Source of the DNA: Adenophora triphylla var. japonica
Taxonomy: Eukaryota; Streptophyta; Magnoliopsida; Asterales; Campanulaceae
Length of the DNA: 64,000 nt
Assembly: GCA_022495995.1 (NCBI GenBank)
Contig: JAFEMH010000935.1
Coordinates: 286,501 to 350,500, forward strand
Direction of reading: 5' to 3'
This document shows, piece after piece, positions 45,190 through 56,956 of this stretch. The position numbers and the translations under genes were made by a program. The stretch's first letter is position 1. Every line of letters begins with the position of its first letter. The notes below the pieces were generated by a model, which searched no databases, was not told the origin of the DNA, and saw nothing but the letters and a program-made list of their open reading frames with translations.

Positions 45190-45720
45190 AGATCCTATCT
45201 TTATTCATATAAATCATACCCCCTCCCCCTTTGCATCCTTTGCATGAAATAAGCATCCTTTGCCCATAAAAATATAATCTTTTGCATTAAAGGTGCATCC
45301 TTTGCACCTAAAAGTCCCTTTTTTACATAAAAATGATATCTTTATGCATCATTTGCATATAAAAATATAATCTTTATATTCAAATTGCATCCTTTGCACC
45401 CTAAAACTCATTTTCACACATAAAAATGCATCCTATGCATTAAAGATCATTTCTTTGCATCAAAGATGCATCCTTTGCCTAAAAATGCTATTTTCCTATT
45501 AAAAAAATGCATCCTTTGCATAAAAATCCTTTCTTTACATCAAAAGCATCATTTGCAAATCAAAAGCATCCTTTGCACCAAAAAATGTCATCTTTTCACT
45601 AAAAATGTCATTTTTAACATGCATCCCCCATGTCCCCATTAGCAACCTTCGAAATGGACCGGTGTAAAGATCCTATCTTTACATCGTTTCTTCCATTAAA
45701 GGTGCCACAATCTCTTTAGA
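45190..45720 (+). repeat. TCCTT-loop hairpin array, 5' LTR of element C
   Basis: Degenerate repeats of 30-40 bp with variable stems around TCCTT: GGTGCA-TCCTT-TGCACC (45292-45308), ATGCA-TCCTT-TGCAT (45507-45521), plus a perfect 9-bp stem with CCT loop at 45663-45683 and a 7-bp stem of the same kind (TAAAGAT-CCT-ATCTTTA) at about 45188-45204. The same array is in the 3' LTR at 61410-61920. Confidence 0.85.
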
Positions 45721-46308
45721 AAGGGATAAACCATAAACCTATATCTCCGATTATCGCTTGAGACGAGCATGATAGATCCCATATAAGCTCAATCGTCTCA
45801 AGGCGTAGGATTGATGGGCTAAGGACGCTCCTTTTCTAAAGAACCCCATTTTGGACTATAAAAGAGAGTCCTTCTCTCGATCACGAAAGTCCCAAGGTCA
45901 AATAGCGATGATCACAAGTCTAAGATGAGGACGGGATCAAAGTCCCGAACACATAAAAATCCAAGGAATCCCGAGCGACAACCAATTAAATGGTTTGTAC
46001 GTCCGGAAGACCACTTGGGACATTCCCCCCCCCCCTCTCTTTTCAACACATGCAGACAAGAAAGCACGCAAGCAAGCACGAAAAATGGAATCTAGGGAGA
46101 CTTGCTACGGCAAGGCACCTTGGGTGAACGACGATTCGTTCTTCCCAAGGGGTAACTTAACCCCCGAACCCTAAAATCCTTTTTTTCAAAGTTTTGAGGA
46201 AATCAAAATGGCGTGGCGACTCCGTTTTTCAAATTAAACCGAATGTTTTCAAACTCGCGTGAATCCAATCTAAAACAAAAATTAGAATTTGGGCACACAT
46301 TCACAGTT

Positions 46309-46326
46309 TGGCGACTCTGCTAGGGA
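46309..46326 (+). promoter_or_regulatory. Primer-binding site of element C (tRNA-Arg, two mismatches)
   Basis: TGGCGACTCTGCTAGGGA, three bases after the LTR. Compared with the element B site it has C-to-T and G-to-A changes, both transitions. Confidence 0.75.
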
Positions 46327-48220
46327 ATAATCCCAAAGGAGAAAAGCTTTCATTTTCAAAATAAACGATACCCTATATATAGGTGGAAACCATTTAACCT
46401 TCCTGTATCGCTCCCTAACCCGGGGCTTGGGATAAACGGTGGTTTAACAATCCCACGTACAGGTGTCTCTTTTCGAAAAAAAAAAAAGAAAGCTTTTTTC
46501 CTTTGAGCGGGTTAGACTCCCGTCACGGATTCCAATTATCGTGCTTGCTTTCTTTGCCTTGCATTGCATCATTTGCATCTTGGAAATTGTGCATATTTTG
46601 AACAGGAAGCCTTCTCAAGGCTAAAAGGTGCCTAAAATGTTTGGGAAACAACCTGAAATTGCAAAGGAGTGGAACCTGGAAAATTGATCCATGCAGTCGT
46701 ACGGCTCAATCCTCCTTGGATTCTGACCGGGCGGCCTCAGTGGCAATTCCACCAGGAAAAATTGAGGTTAATCTGGCGGCCTTGGCGGCTTGGGGCTATT
46801 CGGTTCCAAGATTGACCAGGGCTCCCGAGAAAATTTACGTGCCTTATACATTTGCATTTTCCCCGTCCCGAAAAATCATTCCTTTAAAACACATTTATGA
46901 AAATCTCTGTTTTAACTCAAAAAGGAACATTTTTAGGAGGCCGCACACTACGCGCACCTTATATATCCTGTACACTTTGCACGCACGTCCCTTTAAACCC
47001 GGGGTGGTTTTTCAGCTGCAGTCACGGACAGCCTTACAATGCTCCCGGGCGCGCACGGAATCACCCCAAACTCCCCATGGCAGCCAATGTCGACCAATGC
47101 ACAGTCCGTGTCACAAGTTTCAAAAAACCGTGACTTTTGGTTGGTTTTTGGTCTAGTCCGTGTCATATAGCCCAGTTGGATATCCCCGTAAAGGTCAAAG
47201 CCTTAGTCCATAACGAAAGTCAAGATCTTTTGCTCAAACGAAACTCTGCCGAAATTCCGACAAGGAAAAATCGGTAGAATCTTGACTCCGACATTGACTT
47301 TGACCTTGACCCGCACGGAATGCGTAAGAGTCGAGACTGAGTCTGTGCCAAAAGTCCAAAGATCTTCCGCACAAGCGGAGCTCTGCCAAAATTCCGACAA
47401 AGGAAAAAATGGCAAGATCTTGACTCCGGCGTTGACTTCGACCTTGACCCGCACGGAATGCGTAAGAGTCGAGACCAAGTCCATGCCAAAAGATCTTTCG
47501 CTCAAGCGAAGCTCTGCCAAAATTCCGATGAGGAAAAATTGGCAAGATCTTGACCCGGCATTGACTTCGATCCTGACTCACGCACGGTGTATGCAACGAA
47601 GTTCAATGTGACACTGTGTCATCTGGCTTTTACCGCCCGACCCATACCTATTATCATCTCGGACATTACCGAAAAGTCAAAACGTCAATCGCGCAAGTAA
47701 AATTCTGCCGAAATTCTGTTAAGGCTGAAAGACGAGACTTTCCCGGTATTGCCTTGACTATAATTCACATCTCTCATAAATTAAAAGTTCCTATAACCCG
47801 CTAGACCCATTAGGAGTGTTCTTCTCTCTCAGTCGGTGGGATCCGCGTGCCCTATAGGACCCTCGCCGAGTACATCCACCTGGGAGGTCGAAATACGGGT
47901 GGAATACGAGGGGCTTATAGACGTAGTGATGGAACCCGGTGATCCGGGATCTAGAGTAGTTGCGAAAAGAAGGGCGGAACCCCTTTTCCAACCAAATAGA
48001 AATTAATAAAAGACAACATTTTTAAATAAAGCTGGAAGATTCTTAATTTGCATATTGCTTGAGCCTTCGGCTAAACACCTACCCGAGTCTAAACCTCTCC
48101 TATCCCTTTCCCTTGACGAGAAAGAAGTGGGTGAGAACACCGGGTCGGCGACTTGTTAGCGCGGGAATTCTCGGACAGGTTCGCGAGAATCCTCGGCTTT
48201 GTCGATCCGGAGAGTCGAGA
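46327..48220 (+). other. Leader of element C
   Basis: Untranslated leader, related to that of element B. It contains about three copies of a ~135-bp unit at 47200-47590 (AAGATCTT..AGCTCTGCCAAAATTCCGAC..TTGACCTTGACCCGCACGG). It also keeps the undisturbed GAGGGGCTTATAGACG site where element B has its solo LTR. No gene seen. Confidence 0.75.
47200..47590 (+). repeat. About 135-bp tandem repeat in the element C leader
   Basis: Three imperfect copies, each with CTCTGCCAAAATTCCGA, GGCAAGATCTTGACTCCGGC and CGCACGGAATGCGTAAGAGT. Apparent reading frames across it repeat with the unit and are not taken as genes. Confidence 0.85.
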
Positions 48221-49935
48221 ATGGCCGATTTGACGGAGAACGATCTTGGTTTGGGTAACCGGATGACTAGGGAAGAAGAGCTATCCTTTAGCCTTGGAAA
48301 ACGGTCGTAAGGCCCATGAGGAACGACAAACCATGCTCATTGATGCGCTCCAGTCGTCATGGGGTCCGGATAGTGGTAGAGCCCAGCGGTTCCCTGGTTA
48401 TGGTAGAAGATGAGACTCCGAAGTAACCATCTCGGCTCCCTAGCCTATAACCAATGCCCTCCTCCATCCACATATGATCCTTTGCCAAAGACTGTCCCTT
48501 TTCAGTCCTTCCCAATGTCTCAGCCATCAGGGTCCCTTTACCCTCTCCTCCTCAGATAAGACCCAGCTTTGTTCCCTACCAACAGAGAGCAAACGCCACA
48601 GCTATCCCCGTAACGCATCCTATGCACTACCCCATGGGATTCGTTCCCTCTCCCCAGTATGGGCCGTCCCAGACAATTTCCAGGCCTCAGAATCAATCGA
48701 GTGACCTTGTCAATCTATGCCCTTCCACAGCAGATCTTCCACCCCCAACCTTGCCAACAGGATCCCACGAGGCTCCTTTTTCCTACTTCAGCAACTACGA
48801 GCCTAATTCCTATGCCTCTGGCCAGTCTCACGGAAACACAGGACCAAGCCAAGTTTACACTTACTTCCCTTCTAAAGATCCCCAAGCCATGGTACCAGCT
48901 ACCACTGTGTCACCCACTGTCCTGCCACTCAAATCGATAAGCACAGCCGGAATCGAACAATCCTAAACCATCACTGACCCCAACATGACTTGGTTGATGG
49001 AACAAGTTAAGTCCATGCAAGAGAAGTTTGGAGGCGAGCACCAAAAAGGCGGCATACCGGATCACGATCCCAGCAAAATTGTCCCTCTTCCTCCAAAATT
49101 CCGAATGCACGAGATTGAAAAGTTCAATGGCACCGATTGTCCCGGACTCACATTGAAAGCTACCTTCTTGCCATGAGAGCCAAGGATTGTACACATCGTG
49201 CAAATGGCCGACCATTTTCGGTTGTCATTAAAGGGTTCGGCTCTTAGGTGGTTCTGCATGTAAAGCCGAGCTGAGCCACAGGACCGAGATCAAGGAAGCA
49301 TTCTGGAAAAGTATAAGGCCAATTTGAATTGGGAAACCGGCGGGAATGACCTACAAGGCACTTTACGGCGCCCGGATGAGCCGATAAGTGAATTCTACAA
49401 GAGATGGAATTGGAAGCTTAGTGAAATGATGACCCCAGAATGAAGAGGAACAAATGGAGATCTTCCAATCTTGCTTGAAACCTCAACTAAGGGTCCAAAT
49501 TGGCAATTACTATTATCACGACCTTCGGGCAATGGTAAATGCCGGCACCAAGTTTGAAAATGCCTTCAACATGGCCCCGGCCACGAGAGACGACCAACTC
49601 CTATCGCTACAAGCACCGGTTTCAAATGCCACATTTGTTACTATAAAAGGAAAAGAAACGGTTGGCGCTGTCAATTATATTCGAGAATGAGAGGGTTGGA
49701 CAAAATTCAAGCCAAGTCGGCTGCGAAGCCAAGGCCTCGTTCCTATCTTTGCCGAAGATTTCGGAATGCCACTAGAAAAGGTCTTCGACGGTTTGGTAGG
49801 CTGAAGGACTCATCGGACCTTTGGAAAGCTGGAAACCAAAGAACCACTAGTGTCGGGATGGACGAAACCAAGCACTGCCGCTTTCACAAATATCATGGGC
49901 ATAACACCAATGATTGCACCTACACGAAGTTCTGA
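48221..49935 (+). pseudogene. gag: gag of element C, broken
   Basis: Probable start ATG 48221 (MADLTENDLGLGNRMTREEE), matching the MTLEEA region of B gag after a frameshift. Then a Pro/Ser-rich stretch, NMTWLMEQVKSMQEKFGGEH (about 48984), PLPPKFRMHEIEKFNGTDCP, SEFYKRWNWKLSEMM and a knuckle-like CRFHKYHGHNTNDC near 49875. Stops at 48304-48306, 48964-48966 and others, with several one-base frameshifts. Confidence 0.85.
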
Positions 49936-52900
49936 TCTCTCGCTGATTGAAGAAGGCAAGGCTGGAGCCGCCTCGGGGTCCCAATGTGGTCAAGAATCCT
50001 CTTCACGCTAACAATCAAGTCAACGTGATCGAGTTCGGAGAGACAAATGCGATCGGTGTTGGGAATCCAAAGATCATAGACATCCTGAAATTCAATGTTC
50101 CTTATCTTTGAATTACAAGGAAAGTGGAAAGATACGATTAATGCCGCCGCCATGGAAGGACAGTTTGGACCCATAATAGGAGCTGATTTCGTTAATGTTG
50201 TCGAGCCCGACCTCTCTTTTATGATATCGAACCGGTGACCATGGTCAAGATTACGAGAAGAAAGGCTCACTTATGAAGATTGCGAGTTTGAAGTAAAACA
50301 AGCCATGTTAATGAAAGTCTCTTTGGAACCCTTCATCACCCACGATGAGCATAATGTGTTTGTGATGGCTCTTACTACCCACGAAGATCGGTCCAACCCC
50401 CTGTTTGGGAAAAGGTGGAAAAGAAGAGTGAACAAGCCGAGAAGACTTTTGTGATGAAGAAAGCTGTCTCTCGGATGCCGAAAGTACAAGCTGGTCCTAC
50501 TACCCGGAGGTACAGATGAATACGGTCAGTTCGGAAAAGAGATTGCGCCGGATCGATCGAGACATCCCCCATGGGAATGGTGTCGGCAAAGGCAATGATG
50601 GTCCACGGGATGCACAACTTTACGAAGAATGCGACAAGGCTTGCTACTCCCAGGGCAACGGCGGGAAAGAGTAAACCCGGTCCAACCCGCGTCAAACACT
50701 TGAGTCAATAAGTAGTGTAGGGTCCGAGTCGGTAGGGTCAAGAGTCGGTTGAGTCGGGAATCTTTGAATTCCGAGTCCTACGAGTCATCCGAAGGCCTCA
50801 CGCACGAGGATTATGAACATGTAATCAATGTCATCTTTCCCCTTGCTTTGAATGAAATGACGGATCTTTACGAGTATCCTCTTATTGCCAACTTAACAAA
50901 TGATAAATTAACTCAAAACTTAACAACGAGTTAATAATGAATCATTTGAACAAGATGCAAACACACTAAACGAACAATACATTAAAGAAATCTTTAAGCG
51001 GAGTTACGAGAAAAAGAGGAAAACCGGGCCCAAGGGCCGAGGAGGTTTTGACAAGTGTTAACTTGGAGTGCTGTCGAGGAACCTAAAGAGACACAGATTG
51101 GAAGCTTCTTCCGGGGGGTTGAAAGGGACGGCGGTTAATGCGCTCGAGAGAATACATGGACGTCTTTGCATGGTCGTACAAGGATATGCCGGGGCTAGAC
51201 AGGTTCAATAGTAGAGCACGAGAATCCCTCTAGCACCGGATGCTAAGCCGGTGAAGCGAGCGAGAAAAATCAAGCCGAGAATGGTCTCTACGGGTCAAAG
51301 AAGAAATTGAGAAGCTACTTTGCGGGTAGGATTCATCGAGTCATCGAATATCCGACATGGTTGTCCAATATTGTGACCGTAACTAAGGCCGATGGGAAGG
51401 TGCGGCTCTTTGTGTAGATTTTCGGGATACGAACAAGGCCGGCCCAAAGACGATTACCCCTTGCCAAACATAGACATCTGGTGGACTCCACTTTGCCAAC
51501 TACGAAGTCAAATCCTTCGTTGACGGCTTTGCGAGGCTACAACCGAGATCAAGATGGCCGAAGAAGACCAAGAAAAGACTGGCCTTCACCACACCGTGGG
51601 AACTTGCTTGCTATACGGTAATGCCATTTGGGCTTAAGAACGCCGGGGCTACTTATCGAAAGGGCGCGACCGCTCTTTTTCATGACATGATCCACAAGGA
51701 GATTGAGGTCTACGTCGACGACATGATAATCCACTCCAAAGGCGAGGATGGACGGCACTTTGTTGACTGCGAAAGTTCTTTGAGAGGTGAGACAACATTC
51801 CATGAGACTAAACCACTGCTAAATGCACCTTCGGAGTGACAAGGGGAAAAGTGCTTGGGTATATGGTCACGGAGCGAGGTATCGAAGTCGACCCCAGAAA
51901 GATCAAAGCCATTATGGACATGAGGCCACCTCAAACCCGGACGGAAGTCAAAAGCTTTATGGGCAAGCTGCGGTACATCGGCCGTTTCGTCAACCGGTTG
52001 ACCACTATGTGCGAGCCCATTTTCAAGCTCATGAAGAAGAATGTAGACACGAGTGGACCGAAGAATGCCGGGATGCCTTTGACCGGATCAAGGCGTACTT
52101 AGTACATCCTCGGTACTATGCCCCCACATAGACGAAGCCTCTTACGCTCTATCTCATTTGTCACCGATACGGCGGTTGGGGCTATGCTTGCTCGGGAGAA
52201 GAAAGACTCTCGGGTAGAAAATGCCATTTACTTTGTCGGTAGGAAGGCTGCGGGGAAGTGAGCTCAATTACTCGGCATGTGAAAAGACTTGTGCGGGGTA
52301 GTGCAGGTAGTCGGTAGGCGAAGCATTATATGCGAAGCCCACCTGTGAACTTGGTCTCGAAAATGGACCCCATCAAGTACATCTTTGATAAGCCTTCCCT
52401 CTCGATGCGTCTAGCAAAATGGTCCTTCTTCTTGGTGAATACGACATCAACTACGTGACCGAGAAAGGCCATCAAGGGTCAAGCATTGTCGAGACCATCG
52501 GCAAATTTTCCCGGTAATGAGGACCGTGGGCACAGAACCCCAATTCCCGAGATGAAGGGATCTTTGTAGTCGAGCACGAGAACCGATGGCGGCTTTTCTT
52601 TGATGGAGCCGCTAACAAAAGAGGAAATGGCGTAGGGATGCTCTTGGTTGACCCGAAAGATGAGCACACGCCCATAGCCCTTAAGTTGAACTTCCACGCC
52701 ACGAACAATGTTGCCGAGTACGAAGCACTGCATTCTTTGGTTTAGAAAGCTGCCTTAGAAAGGAATGTCAAGGAGCTCGAAGTTTATGGAGACTCGGCCA
52801 CGATCATCAACCGGGTCTCCAACAAATGGAAAGGCTGTGGACCCTAATCTTCGGCGGTATCATGCCCGTATGGAGGAGTTATTTGGACGGTTCGGAGAAG

Positions 52901-54320
52901 TGACTTTCCACTACTTGCCAAGGGAAAAGAACAGATTCGCGAGATGCCCTAGCTACTCTAGCCTCCTGGTAGAGATCCCGAGGGAAAAGCCATAAAACCC
53001 TTCGAGTGGGTAGAAGAGAAGCCCGGCTTTCTGTTGTGAAGTAGACTTGGGACTGAGCCTATCAAGGAACCACAGTACAATCAAATTTACCGGTTCCTCA
53101 AAGATGGAGAGTCGGCTTTCGGAGACGAAGAAGGTAGACCAAAAGAAGGTGTCAAAGCCAAGAGCTTGCAAGCCACGAAAAGGTTGGCCTCCCATTATGT
53201 CATTTTAGGAGGCAACTTTGTACAAGAAGCGGTACCAAGGACCACTCCTCTTGTGCGTCACTCAAGAAAGGGCCGGAAGAGTTGATGACCGAAGTCCACA
53301 ATGGTCCACTGCGGTCCTCATATGAATGCTAGAGCCACGATGCAAGTGATCCTCGAGAATGGGTTACTATTGGATTTCCATGGAGACGGTGTGTCCGGCA
53401 TGTCGAAGCGTGTGACAAATGCCAACGGTTTGCCAACCTCAACCATCTCCCGCCTCATGACACATGCTTTGCATGACGACTCCTTGGCCGTTTGCAACTT
53501 GGGGTATTGACGTGATAGGGAAGATAGCCCCGGCGGAAGCAATGTGCATGAATTCGTGTTAGTCGCAGTCGACTACTTCACCTAGTAGCTAGAGGCCAAG
53601 TCCTACAAGGTCCTCACTTCCAAGAAGGTGGCCCGGTTTATCAAGGAAAACATAATGTGTAGATATGGGGTGCCCAATGAGATCATTTCGATAATGGGTC
53701 GCACTTTGAAGGAGGCTGCGATAGGTTCTTGTCGAGAATTCAGAATCACTCGCCACAAGTCATCCCCATACGGACCTCGGACTAACGGAGCCGTGGAAGG
53801 CTGCTAATAAGACGCTCGAACGGATCATCGGAAAATGGCCACCCGTGGTCGTGATTGGCCAAAGCTGCACTGGCACTGCAGGGCTACTGAAGCGTCTGTC
53901 GGAAACGGCCACGGGAGAAACTCCTTTTGCCTAACCTACGGGATGGAAGCGGTGTTACCGGTGGAGTTGGAAATCCCGTCATTAAGGGTCCTCACTGGAA
54001 AACGGTGTCAACGAAGTAGAATGGCTACGTAGCCGGCATGATGAGTTGGCCTGCTCGATGAAAGAAGGCTAAAAGCCATGGAGCACACCGAGCCTACCGA
54101 GGCGAATGGCTAGAGCATTTGACAAAAGGTCAAGGCCGGGGACATCAAAGAGGGTGACTTAGTGCTGAAAGTGAAGCCCCCTACCTGGGAACCCGTTTGG
54201 ATCGGCCCGTATGTGGTGCAGAAGATACTATCGGGAGGAGCCATGAAACTTGCAGACCTGGACGGCAATCCCTTTGTCCACCCAGTCAACGGTGATAAGC
54301 TCCGAAGGTACTATGTCTAA
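49936..54320 (+). pseudogene. pol: pol of element C (pre-RT, RT, RNase H, integrase), many frameshifts
   Basis: Readable in pieces: pre-RT LTHEDYEHVINVIFPLALNE (about 50794), RT around PFGLKNAGATY and the YVDD motif (about 51711), RNase H FFDGAANKRGNGVGMLLVD (about 52599), zinc/integrase start (GPHMNARATMQVI, about 53313), core CRYGVPNEIIS (about 53660) and SSPYGPRTNGAVE, then YGMEAVLPVELEIPSLRVL (about 53937). It ends with RRYYV and TAA 54318-54320. I see no convincing protease here, unlike B. Frame changes occur every 50-300 bases, nearly all one- or two-base indels; the protein is well conserved between them. Confidence 0.9.
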
Positions 54321-54848
54321 AAATAAAAAAAAAATATAAAAAAAAAAAAGAAGAAGAAAATCTTAGTGCAAAAAGAGTAATACCTAGCTAGGCTGAAAAC
54401 CCAAAAAAGGCGGTCTAGGCAAAAAACAGGGTTGCACATATAAAAAAAAAAAAAACAATCTTAGTGCAAAAAGAGTAATGCCCAGCTAGGCTGAAAACCC
54501 AAAAAGGGCGGTCTAGGCAAAAAACGAGTGCACATAAAAAAAAAAAAGTTCATCGAATGAACTACGAAGACTGAGCCCCTTAGTCTTTCTTGTAAAAGGG
54601 GAACGTAGGCAGCCATTTATGGTTCGGTCTAAACAATAAAAAGGGCGATTAAGTCTCCATGAAATGCGTCCTAAACAATAATAAAGGATATTCAAGTTTT
54701 CATAAAACGGGTCCTAATCAATAAGACATCTGAAATTTCCATGAAATTGTGTCTTGATTAATTTCTAAGATAATATCTCTTGTTCATTACAAGTTAAAAA
54801 CTTCTTGATGAGTTCAAGCACGGTCTACTCTTGACTCTGCTAACTTTG
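54321..54848 (+). other. Post-pol spacer of element C with an about 95-bp duplication
   Basis: Two copies of a block with CTTAGTGCAAAAAGAGTAAT, AGCTAGGCTGAAAACCC and GGCGGTCTAGGCAAAAAAC (54360-54440 and 54455-54530), separated by A-tracts. Element A has one diverged copy (about 830-895). No gene. Confidence 0.8.
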
Positions 54849-56429
54849 CTACAAAGATCTAAAATACAATAAAATGCCTAATAAACTACGTGTTTGCAAA
54901 AATGGCAATAAGGGAATCCTAAGAAAAGATGCGTCGGTCGTCATTCTTGAGTCTTCTTTGGTCTTCTTCCCTTTACCTCGATCCCGTCGAGTCTTCTTTC
55001 TCTTTTTCTCCAAGATGTTGGTCTCCCTCATCCCGATCTCCGGTATCCTCACTGGAGCCTCCATCAAACCGGTGTCAATAAGTGCCCTCTCTACCCGGGC
55101 ACGAGTCCGCACTTCCTCCCTCTGAGCCTCAGTCAAGGGAGCGACTTCAGAAAGCCTCTTATATCGAGCCTCCATATCTTTGATAAGGTCACCCAGGCGG
55201 TTATGGTGACTCGCCTTAGCTTCGATCTCCTCGAGTCTGCTCGAGTCACCGTCGGCCCCCAAATAAAGCTGACGCCTCTCTCCCAATATGACTGAGTCGC
55301 TCCCATCTCCCTCTCGTACCAATCCAAGTAGACCGTAGTCAAGATGGTACTCTTCACTGCTCTGAGGATAGCCACTGGGTGGGAAAGCGGTGCATACGTC
55401 CAAGCCCTCGAGAAGAATGAGAAGGCTGGCCGGATCCCTCATATCTAATGGCACCACCTCCATGGTACGGATGTCCTCCCAATCGCCCAGCGGCTCTGTA
55501 AGGCCCGAACTGCTGGATACCAAGCGGGGGTATGTAGAAGGATGACCGGCGAGAACCACGGAACCCTCACTATATAGGACTCTGAAATGTCCTCTGATGC
55601 AACCTCCGGTGAGGTACCCACCGTGAATATCCGAAGTGGATAACCTAGCCATCATCGGCTCCCGGTCACCACAGTCCTGCTGTCGAGGTAAACCCCTCAG
55701 GAAATCACCCAAGGGCACTGAGTCGGCAAAGCCCCTGGCAAAGCCCTGAGCCTCTCCTGCAGCCACAAAGTCAACACGACCGGACTCCCAGACCTCATGA
55801 AATGTTCTCCTCTAGCCATCCTATCGATGCCATGCAGAGTCTCACCCAGAACCAATGGGACAATGTCCTTCCCAGCCCTGCAATCCCTAACCATGTCAAA
55901 GAGACCACCATGACAGATCCCCACGGACTCAGCGGTGAATAGAGAAGAGAATATGCAGAGGATAAATGCATCCATAGCCACCGTGGTCGTAGCCCTATCC
56001 GGAGACCCGAACCTGCCCGGGATATCGAAGGTCAATCACATCCAGGAGCTATCATCATCCCCTCAGCCTCTCCCAGAGATATGTGCAGAAAAGATGCCAA
56101 CTTTGCCGCCACCGGCACATCTTCGATCAAAGGAATCGATATAGCCTCAATTTCTGGACCCCCAATCAAGGCTCGGAAGTCTTCATAGGTTGGGACAATC
56201 TCATTGTAAGAAAAGCAGTAAACGTGTCTCCGGACGTCCCAAAACCTTCTTTCTTTGCTCTCAAAAGGTCCCAATCGGGCGGGAGATCCCTCAAATGCCA
56301 TAAAGATTTGATCTTGAAAGAAGAATCAAACAGACCCTTGTGAGATTGAAAGTTATATCTCACCCAAGATTGAAGATCGGACAGAAAGCGGTCTCTTTTC
56401 CCCCTTTGCAATCTAACGGGCTTCTCCAT
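54849..56429 (-). pseudogene. aORF1 of element C (DUF7745-like), three frameshifts
   Basis: Minus strand from ATG 56429 (MEKPVRLQRGKRDRFLSDLQ). Homologous segments: DWDLLRAK, YNEIVPTYEDFRALIGG, KDIVPLVLGETLHGIDRMAR, SPVVLTLWLQERLRALPG, MMARLSTSDIHGGYL and a basic tail (KKTRRDRGKGKKTKED). The longest intact piece is 305 codons (55766-54849). Frame changes occur near 56240, 56035 and 55730. It lies antisense to pol and converges on it, as in A and D. The end may be a little upstream of 54849, because the final 30 residues are not conserved. Confidence 0.75.
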
Positions 56430-56956
56430 TGCAAAATGATCAAAGTTGATGTCTTTAGGTTAAATATGTGCTCTGGGAACAGTTGGGACAAGTCTAGAGT
56501 GAAAATGATATGAAATGGCCAAGCCTTGATTTTATTCTAAAAATAACCGGTCCGAGACAGAGCGTGAGCCGCACGGCTTCATTTGCTCTCGAGGTCTGAC
56601 CGCACGGCTTCATTAGCACGATGTGAAAAAAATCTGCAGCAACCAAGTTGCTGCCCAAAGGAGTTTTCACCCCACTTTTCCAACAAAAACCTGTACAAAA
56701 ACATATCCAAACACTAAACATGCGGTTATGTGTCATCACAAATCATTTTGGCCCGGTTTCGGCCCCAATTCCAAGCAAAAAAGCGCCCGAGGCTCAAGTA
56801 ATATGTAAATTCATAAAGCATAAATTTAAAAAGCAAATAAAACATTAGTACATTGTTTTCACCCCATCGGCGCCCAAATAAAACAAAAAAATAAACAAGT
56901 TGTGCATAAAATTGTTCATTGTTTGATTTTCCTCCTAAATCGATTCTAGAGACCTC
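56430..56956 (-). other. Spacer between aORF2 and aORF1 of element C
   Basis: AT-rich noncoding stretch with two GCCGCACGGCTTCATT-type blocks (56570-56615), a motif also present in the C LTR and 3' region. Would hold the aORF1 promoter. No gene. Confidence 0.5.

Larger units (their letters stand above)
44592..46305 (+). repeat. 5' LTR of element C (1714 bp)
   Basis: Starts TGTAAGTACCC, ends GGGCACACATTCACA. TATA box at 44874; just upstream TAGGAG-GGAA-CTCCTA and GCCGCACGGC stems. A hairpin array of GCATCCTTTGC units follows, and near the end a TTTTTCAAAGTTTTGAGGAA segment. Confidence 0.96.

Noticed and set aside
47203..47611. Overlapping 90-120-codon frames on both strands in the element C leader
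   Set aside because: They follow the 135-bp repeat unit and overlap on both strands, so they are by-products of the repeat.
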